NCBI RefSeq assembly: GCF_000346465.2
Contig: NC_034013.1
Coordinates: forward strand, 13,708,486-13,772,485
Source of the DNA: Prunus persica
Lineage: Eukaryota > Streptophyta > Magnoliopsida > Rosales > Rosaceae
DNA: 64,000 bases
Direction of reading: 5' to 3'
Shown piece after piece: positions 58,351 to 64,000 of this stretch. A model generated the notes under the pieces. The model saw only the letters and a list, made by a program, of their open reading frames with translations. It was not told where the DNA came from and ran no database searches. Made by a program: the position numbers and the translations under genes. Positions within the stretch are counted from its first letter, which is position 1. Each line of letters starts with the position of its first letter.

Positions 58351-58611
58351 ACCTGGATTCGCCTAATCTACTAAGCATTCTCTTTAAGCTCTTGGGTGTT
58401 ATAAACATGCAAACACTCCACCTTGTGAACCTCAAAAGTTTGAATTTGCGTGTTCAACATTCAGATCTTGGGGTTTCATAAATGAATTTGGTAATTTGAA
58501 GTTTCGTAATTCATCACAAAAGCCTAAAGTGCACTCATCACGGGACTGGATTCACCTAATCTACTAAGCATTCTCTTTAAGCTCTTGGGGTGTTATATGC
58601 CCACAAGCCTC
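58351..58611 (-). pseudogene. Two fragments of a calmodulin-like gene
   Basis: Segments 58351-58420 and 58548-58611 match, in the same orientation, the part of the intact calmodulin-like gene around 60651-60720 that encodes the end of EF-hand 3 and the linker (TPKSLKRMLSSLGES). Both fragments share differences from the intact gene (cctaatctactaag; ctctttaagctc; gtgttat), so they derive from one diverged copy repeated at a spacing of about 197 bp. No start, no full EF-hand and no open frame of useful length remain. Confidence 0.7.
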
Positions 58612-59040
58612 CACAACCCTATAATGATTTTCTGCATTTTGGGGTTGTGAATGAATTTTCGCATATTGGGATTTTGCAAATACATTTTGTCAATTCGGAT
58701 TTCTTATTTGCAGTTCACTAAACCCATAAAAATGAAAATTCATAAGTGGGTTTTCAAGGCTTTGTGAATGGATTTTCGCTTCAGGGTTTTGCTGATGAAT
58801 ATTTTCATTTTGTAGCTTTGTGAATGTATTTTTCACATTTTACAGTTTTGTTAATGAATTCGCCTGTTTGGGTTTCATGAATAAGTTTTCACATTTCCGG
58901 GTTATAAGAGTTAAATTTTACCTTTCGGATCCGTTACAAAATTTTAACATTCAGCATTCGGGATTTCATGAATAAATTCTGGATTTGGGGGTTGGGTGAA
59001 TGAATTTTCGTTTTTTGGTGTTATGCTAATGTCTTTTCAC
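58604..59040. repeat. Degenerate minisatellite-like spacer
   Basis: Loosely repeated units of about 35-45 bp built on gtgaatgaattttcgcattttggg variants. Part of it (58708-58775) is repeated at 60178-60246, on the other side of the hAT-type remnants: both have an A-rich stretch, then cataag, then ggttttc, then gtgaatggattttc. The array is non-coding and divergent. Confidence 0.55.
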
Positions 59041-59042
59041 AT

Positions 59043-60130
59043 TTTGGCGGATCTAGGAATTTTCCTTGCAGGGGTCAACATTTAAAAGGTAAAAAAATTC
59101 TATACAAAATATAATATATAAAAATAAAACGATAATATTATAATTCTTAATTAATAGAAAAAACCACATTACAATTGTCCACATTATATAAAAAAAAAAA
59201 AAAAAAACAACAACAACAACAATAATCAACCACACCATTCACTTCTAAAGTAAAGAAATCAAAGCTTCATTTCCCACAGCAGGAGACTTCAGTTTGGCCC
59301 TCTCGATATCCTCTTTTGGGTTTTCACACATCGCTTATTGAGGCTCATCACTTGAGTCTCTAAAGATCACACACTTCTCTCTTGAACTCCTCTCGTCATC
59401 TCGCTTGCGCTTCCCTAGGTTCTCCAAGGCCTCTAGTTGCTTTTGCATGTCTTTAGAATAAAAATATACTATCTTTGATAGCTTTTCATTCTCTTCCTGT
59501 AATATTTGAAGCTGGCGTCGGTTCTCCTTTGCCGTCTTTGCCCTATCCCTTTTCAATTTTTTGATGTCACGCTGATACTCATCAACCAAATTTCGCTTTG
59601 TCACCAACTAAGCTCTCAGTACTTGCACCTCATAAGATTTCGCAATGAGGCTATACTCCACACTTGCGATAGATGCCGCCAGGGGCGGAGCAAGAATTGT
59701 AAAGTTCGGGGGGCCAAAGTAGAAAATACAAGTATATAAAATACCTAAGTATTCAATAATTACATGTTTAGAGCAAAATATTTCTATTTTAGTCATGTCT
59801 AATTTATTTTAGAGGGAACTTTAACTTAAATTATAAGTAGTTTATTATAAATTATATATGTTATATATAATATAATAGAGAAAGAGATAAGCAGCAGCTG
59901 TTGCTTTCCACCACCACCACCAAATGAGACACCCTTCTTCCATCTCATCCCTCCTCTCCATCTCCCTGCCTCGAAAACCCAGCACTTATAGCCCCACCCA
60001 GCTGCACACAGGTTGCCCCTTTGGGGCATTTCCTCGAATATTTTGCGAGGGTCAAGTTTGCTGTTCTAATGGAGGATTTCAGAAGTTGCAGGGGTCAATT
60101 GACCACCCTTGCTCCTCTGTGGATCCGGCC
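59043..60130. mobile_element. hAT-type composite remnant
   Basis: The left end ggcggatctaggaattttcc (59045) and right end (reversed) ggccggatccacagaggagc near 60115-60134 resemble hAT-like termini of the CAGGGGCGGATC type, each followed inwards by ggggtcaa/ggtcaattga motifs. A second end of the same type, caggggcggagcaagaattg, starts at about 59681, suggesting nesting of two elements. A poly(A)/(CAA) tract lies at 59190-59222. No transposase is recognisable. A broken coiled-coil gene lies inside. It splits the minisatellite-like spacer in two. Confidence 0.55.
59250..59730 (-). pseudogene. Coiled-coil gene fragment, FDM/IDN2-like (uncertain)
   Basis: One minus-strand frame runs across internal stop codons at 59608-59610 and 59335-59337. 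The open 90-residue part (59607-59338) is strongly charged and heptad-like: DEYQRDIKKLKRDRAKTAKE, then QLQILQEENEKLSKIVYF and MQKQLEALENLGKRKRDDE. The spacing of KEN-RQLQILQEENEKL and KQLEALENLGKRKRDDE recalls the coiled coil of factor-of-DNA-methylation/IDN2 proteins. That is a weak resemblance, and any long coiled coil could look alike. It lies within hAT-type ends, so gene capture by a transposon is possible. Confidence 0.35.
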
Positions 60131-60555
60131 TCCACAAATGAATTTTCGTAATTTAGTGTTCCTTAATATACTATCAACTCAACGAACCCAAAAATGCAAA
60201 AAATCATAAGCAGGTTTTCGGGGCTATGTGAATGGATTTTCATCTTTGTAAGGTTTATATATTTTTTCTTTACAAACAAAAATCGACAGCACTACGACTT
60301 TAATATGTATGCGGTAAAGGAGTTTATTTTGCAACTACAACCAAATCAAAACACTCCTAAAATTTGACCACTTCTGAAAAATAACATCACAATTCCCAGG
60401 TAGAAAACTCCAACATGTATACACAAAATAATTATAGCACAGCTCAATCGATGAAAATCTCAACTACTTAAACCTAGAAAAAAGGAAAGAAACAAAGAAT
60501 GAACCAATAAGTATATACAGTATACACAAGCACTGCAACCACAAGATCAATATGA

Positions 60556-60978
60556 TCACTGCATCATTATTCTGAATTCTTCAAAGCTGATCACACCATC
60601 CCCATTCAAATCAAACTGATTGATCATCACTTTACACTCATCAATTGACCTGGATTCACCTAAGCTGCTAAGCATTCTCTTCAAGCTCTTGGGTGTAATG
60701 AACCCACATCCTTCCACGTCATACACTTGAAAAGCATCTCTTAATCCCTTCACTTTCTCCTCTTCTTCCCCACCTTCCATCAAACACACAAGATCCTCCA
60801 AACCCAGCAAGCCATCTCCATCTGAGTCCAGCAACTCCACTGCAACCTCTGCCTCCTTTTGCAATAACTCTCCACCCATAAAGCCTAGTCCCCGCCTCAG
60901 CTCCGAAGGCGAAATCTTTCCATCTCCATCTTCATCAAAGTAGCTGAGCACACGATCAAATCCTCTGTTGCTCTTCAT
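60556..60978 (-). CDS. CML: Calmodulin-like protein, CML31/CML38 group
   Basis: Intronless, 140 residues, the usual length and structure of this plant group. It senses cytosolic calcium and relays it to unknown targets. Four EF-hands: EF1 DEDGDGKISPSE (15-26) and EF4 DLNGDGVISFEE (123-134) are canonical; EF2 DSDGDGLLGLED (51-62) is near-canonical with Asp at position 12; EF3 DVEGCGFITPKS (87-98) lacks the Glu at position 12 and other ligands, so probably does not bind calcium. There is no signal peptide or palmitoylation-like N-terminus beyond MKSNRGF. A TATA box lies about 115 bp upstream. Fragments of a related copy lie about 2.2 kb away in the same orientation. The exact CML number is inference. 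Confidence 0.9.
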   Translation of the reverse strand: MKSNRGFDRVLSYFDEDGDGKISPSELRRGLGFMGGELLQKEAEVAVELLDSDGDGLLGLEDLVCLMEGGEEEEKVKGLRDAFQVYDVEGCGFITPKSLKRMLSSLGESRSIDECKVMINQFDLNGDGVISFEEFRIMMQ

Positions 60979-61090
60979 TTACAATGGCAAAACACAATGC
61001 AAAATGGATTAGCTAGTTATATATATAGATTAACCTAACAGAAACCCAACTCTCAGTTTGATTGCAATGGAACAATAACAAGCATGCAGC

Positions 61091-61100
61091 CTTATATATA
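61091..61100 (-). promoter_or_regulatory. TATA box of the calmodulin-like gene
   Basis: Read on the minus strand, tatatataag lies about 115-120 bp upstream of the ATG at 60978. A second, closer AT-rich tatatata at about 61018-61026 is probably within the leader. Confidence 0.6.
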
Positions 61101-64000
61101 GACTTGGAGGCCGTGTTGAAGTGTTGGAACCGACTTTCCCATGTTCCATGATCCTGGGTAGAAGCTGCTGTGAGTTTTCTGGACATCCGAATGAAATGAA
61201 GAATTCAAAAAAGGGAGGAAAAAACGAGAAGAGACGGGGTATACGGTGGCTCACAGGTCATGTGTGATGTATTTTTTATGTCGTAAGCAAAATAAAAGGG
61301 AAGAGACGAAGAAGCAGATTACATGGAAGAAGATGGAACAAGTTCAACGCTCTAGAAGAGACTATAGTTGATGGTCAACATCTTGCTCCTTCTGACTTGT
61401 TGTTACCCACTACTTATTGACTGGGTAATGTCTCACATGCAACACTGGTACTGCGTCGCGCACACGCTTATATCACGGGAAATTATTGTGTATTAATACA
61501 TGACGTAACATGCGGATTCGAATGCACTCCTATAGAAGTCTAGATTTTATTTTGTTTAGTGATATTTTTCTGTCCAATGATAAAAGATTTTGCAAATCTG
61601 AACTCTCATTTTCTCCGTTGATTCAAGAAATTTTTTACACAATTTTTGTATTTATAAAAGGCAATAGAAATTTATTAGATCAACGAAAAAAAAGTACAAA
61701 TGATACATACTGTAAATGAAGTCATTCCATTAGTAGTATGACAGACATGGATAAAATCTTCCTGAGTGACCCGAACATGTTGAAGAGCTCAAACTATCTG
61801 AACAGAGTCACTCTTAAAAATAACCTTTCTATAACTCATTTCTACCGTCATAGTTGCTCCGAATCCAATCTAAATATATACATTGAGCTTGTCCAATATA
61901 GGTCCCTGCAATTTCTATTTCCTAGACATATACCCATCATTCTATAAATTTATGTGTAAAACCCAATTTCAAACTTAAATTACCATTAGGATATAAGAGG
62001 TCGTAGTATTCCTATGTTTTTACATCCTTGCCATCAGACTTCATATTTTATTTATAATTTATTCCAAGTATTTCATTAACTGCCATAATTGTAATTAAAA
62101 CTCCCTATTAATAGCATATCAATCACCCTATTTCTTTTGGTTGCCATTCCCTCTAACATATGGCCCTTTAAAATTGCAAATAAAAAAAATGTAAATTACA
62201 TATCCAATAATGTACATATAAAAAATATAAATATAAATATATACATATAAAAATATAGGTATATTATTTACCCAAAAAAAAATTAACAAAAATAGGTCAA
62301 TTACTTTGTAATTGAAATTTCCGTACATTTTTCATAAATTAAAAATAGGTACACAATAATTTATAGAAAATAGGTATTGTATAATTGAAATTTATGCACA
62401 TTTTTTATAAATTAAAAATAGGTACATTATTTAGAAGAAAAAAATAAGTTCATTATACTAGGTAAATTGTTTTACTAGGTATACATTATTGGAGAAAAAA
62501 AAAACTAGGTACATTATTTAGAGAAAAAAATAGGTTCATTATACTAGGTAAATTGTTTTACTAGGTACATTATTAAAGAAAAAAAATAGGTACATTATTT
62601 AGGGAAAAAAAAAGGTGCATTATTTAGGGAAAAAAAAGATTATTTTGAGAGAAAAAATAGGCTCATTTAAAAAAAAATATTTTCATAAAAAAAAAACAAT
62701 AAAAAGATGATCAAATAATTTTTCATAAAACAAGTAATAAAGAAAAAAAATAGGTACAATATTTGGAGAAAAAATAGGTTCATTAAAAAAAAAAATTTTA
62801 AACAAAACAATAAATAGATTATCAAATTATTTTTCAACATAATTAGAATGTACACTATTATTCATAAAACTATAATAAAAAAGAATATTGGTTGTACAAT
62901 TCATAAAAGACAACAACATTAATTCCTAAATTTAATATTGAATTTAAATTACTAATACTTTAAATAGATTACTAGTCGTAATTCATAGAAGAAAAACACC
63001 ATTAATTCAAAAATAGATTACTGATACTTTAATGTGGAATTTAATATTTAATTTCAAATAAGTTTCTAAATTAGTTCCTATATCCATTACAACTATTTGG
63101 AGATCTTTCCAAATGTGTCATTAGTCACACCTCCTATACAATAAATTAGATTTTAAGTTATATTAGGTAACTTGCTTAGTTGGATCCTAATCATCAGGTA
63201 TTATTTGAAAAAATTGGGTATTTTAAATAGAAAACTAAAAGAAAGGGTTGTAAGTGATTTAAAATGAATTTTATGGGTCTAAGTTCAATGACAAAACGTA
63301 GGGTGAATTTACACATTATACAATATGTGAAATTTATACAATATTATGGGTTTTTTTTTATGTGGGATGGAGGTTTCTTTTTTTAGCATTTTTCAAAACT
63401 TTATTATAAAATACAAAGTTATTAGAACGCTGTTGCTCCATGCGTTATTATATGAAAATTCAATTGTTGTTTACATTGATCCACCCTGTCTATTTATAAA
63501 GAATACCAGCGTCAATCCTTCATGTGACCTGCTTTCTTTGTTGACTTGTGAAGGTGGCGCAATTTATTTTCACAATTTTAATGTAATCAATACAGTCATG
63601 CTCCTGTATTTGATCAGGATGATAGCGTCAAAAATAAGTAGAATTCGTGACAGCCAAACAATAATAAGAATATTGGAAAACAAGATGTAGGAAAAAATTA
63701 TAGAACCAAAGATTTCCCCCGCTACAAAAATTCCACCCTTACCCCTTTGCTTATCTATCTGATTTGACTGATATACATCTAGGCTATGTGGGTACACAGA
63801 AAAAATAACCTAACTTTTTTTTTTCTTTTCCCATTCCTTTGATCTGGCAACCATCCAAACCTTGAGTCTTGGTGAATTATCATTTGGCTGCTCCTCCAGC
63901 TTTATCAGATTAAATATTGTTTTTGGGATCTTTCAGAAGTTCATGGGGGCTTTTGTTGCCATTTCTCCTCAACCAATCATTTTGTTGCCATTTCCTCAGA
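61101..64000. other. Gene-poor AT-rich end of the window
   Basis: Distal promoter of the calmodulin-like gene, then very AT-rich DNA. Between 62200 and 62830 it contains a degenerate direct-repeat array. Short frames (for example around 63346-63690) have no recognisable family, codon pattern or promoter. The last 150 bases are less AT-rich and could belong to a neighbouring gene outside the window; this cannot be tested here. Confidence 0.5.
62200..62830. repeat. AT-rich degenerate direct repeats
   Basis: Repeated variants of aaaaaaataggtacattatt and aggttcattatactaggtaa; for instance the block near 62450-62500 recurs near 62532-62575, and ataaattaaaaataggtaca recurs near 62335 and 62409. 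No inverted termini were found, so the origin is unclear. Confidence 0.6.

Noticed and set aside
63346..63690. 114-residue frame near the end of the window
   Set aside because: It lies in AT-rich repetitive DNA with Ile/Leu/Phe-rich composition and no recognisable family.

Overview
The window is nuclear DNA of a flowering plant, most likely a rosid eudicot. Genes are split by AT-rich GT-AG introns, intergenic DNA is AT-rich, and CT/GA microsatellites sit in several 5' regions. Small non-autonomous transposons and SINE-like repeats are scattered through it. The proteins are plant-specific or plant-type: EXO70B1, SnRK1 gamma (KING1), CYP94, SWP73/SNF12, a calmodulin-like protein and an FHA-AAA ATPase. 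A Rosaceae-like source is possible, but the sequence alone does not fix the species. All gene models were built by hand from reading frame, splice signals and family conservation; every model sums to an intact reading frame.

Layout. 1-9.4 kb: two tandem purple acid phosphatase genes (PAP27/PAP24 type, + strand); the first lacks its 5' end. 10.1-12.5 kb: snurportin-1 (- strand), head-to-head with a COMM-domain gene (12.8-13.9 kb, +). 17.1-19.0 kb: intronless EXO70B1-like exocyst gene. 21.1-23.4 kb: SnRK1 gamma subunit (-). 24.5-25.5 kb: a nested transposon (hAT MITE inside a Harbinger-type MITE). 25.7-28.4 kb: small SAP-domain gene with one GC-AG intron. 31.7-33.5 kb: CYP94B-like cytochrome P450. 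35.7-37.9 kb: SWI/SNF subunit SWP73 (-), divergent from ribosomal protein uL22/RPL17 (38.9-40.4 kb, +). 42.0-50.7 kb: 27-exon FHA-AAA ATPase. 51.8-57.4 kb: Golgi tether subunit COG2. 57.7-60.3 kb: a repeat-rich patch with a palindromic-end element, calmodulin-like gene fragments, a degenerate minisatellite-like spacer and hAT-type remnants carrying a broken coiled-coil gene. 60.6-61.0 kb: intronless calmodulin-like gene (-). 61.0-64.0 kb: AT-rich DNA with no supportable gene.

The genes do not form one pathway. They are a housekeeping and signalling neighbourhood: vesicle tethering (EXO70B1, COG2), snRNP import, chromatin remodelling, translation, energy signalling and jasmonate turnover. From memory of Arabidopsis locus numbers, two blocks look syntenic: PAP24 / snurportin / COG2 (At4g24890 / At4g24880 / At4g24840) and CYP94B3 / KING1 (At3g48520 / At3g48530). 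No undescribed multi-gene system was found. The most informative novelties are the nested transposons, the SINE with a 17-bp target duplication, the GC-AG intron, the intron in the CYP94B gene, and the decayed calmodulin-like/transposon patch.
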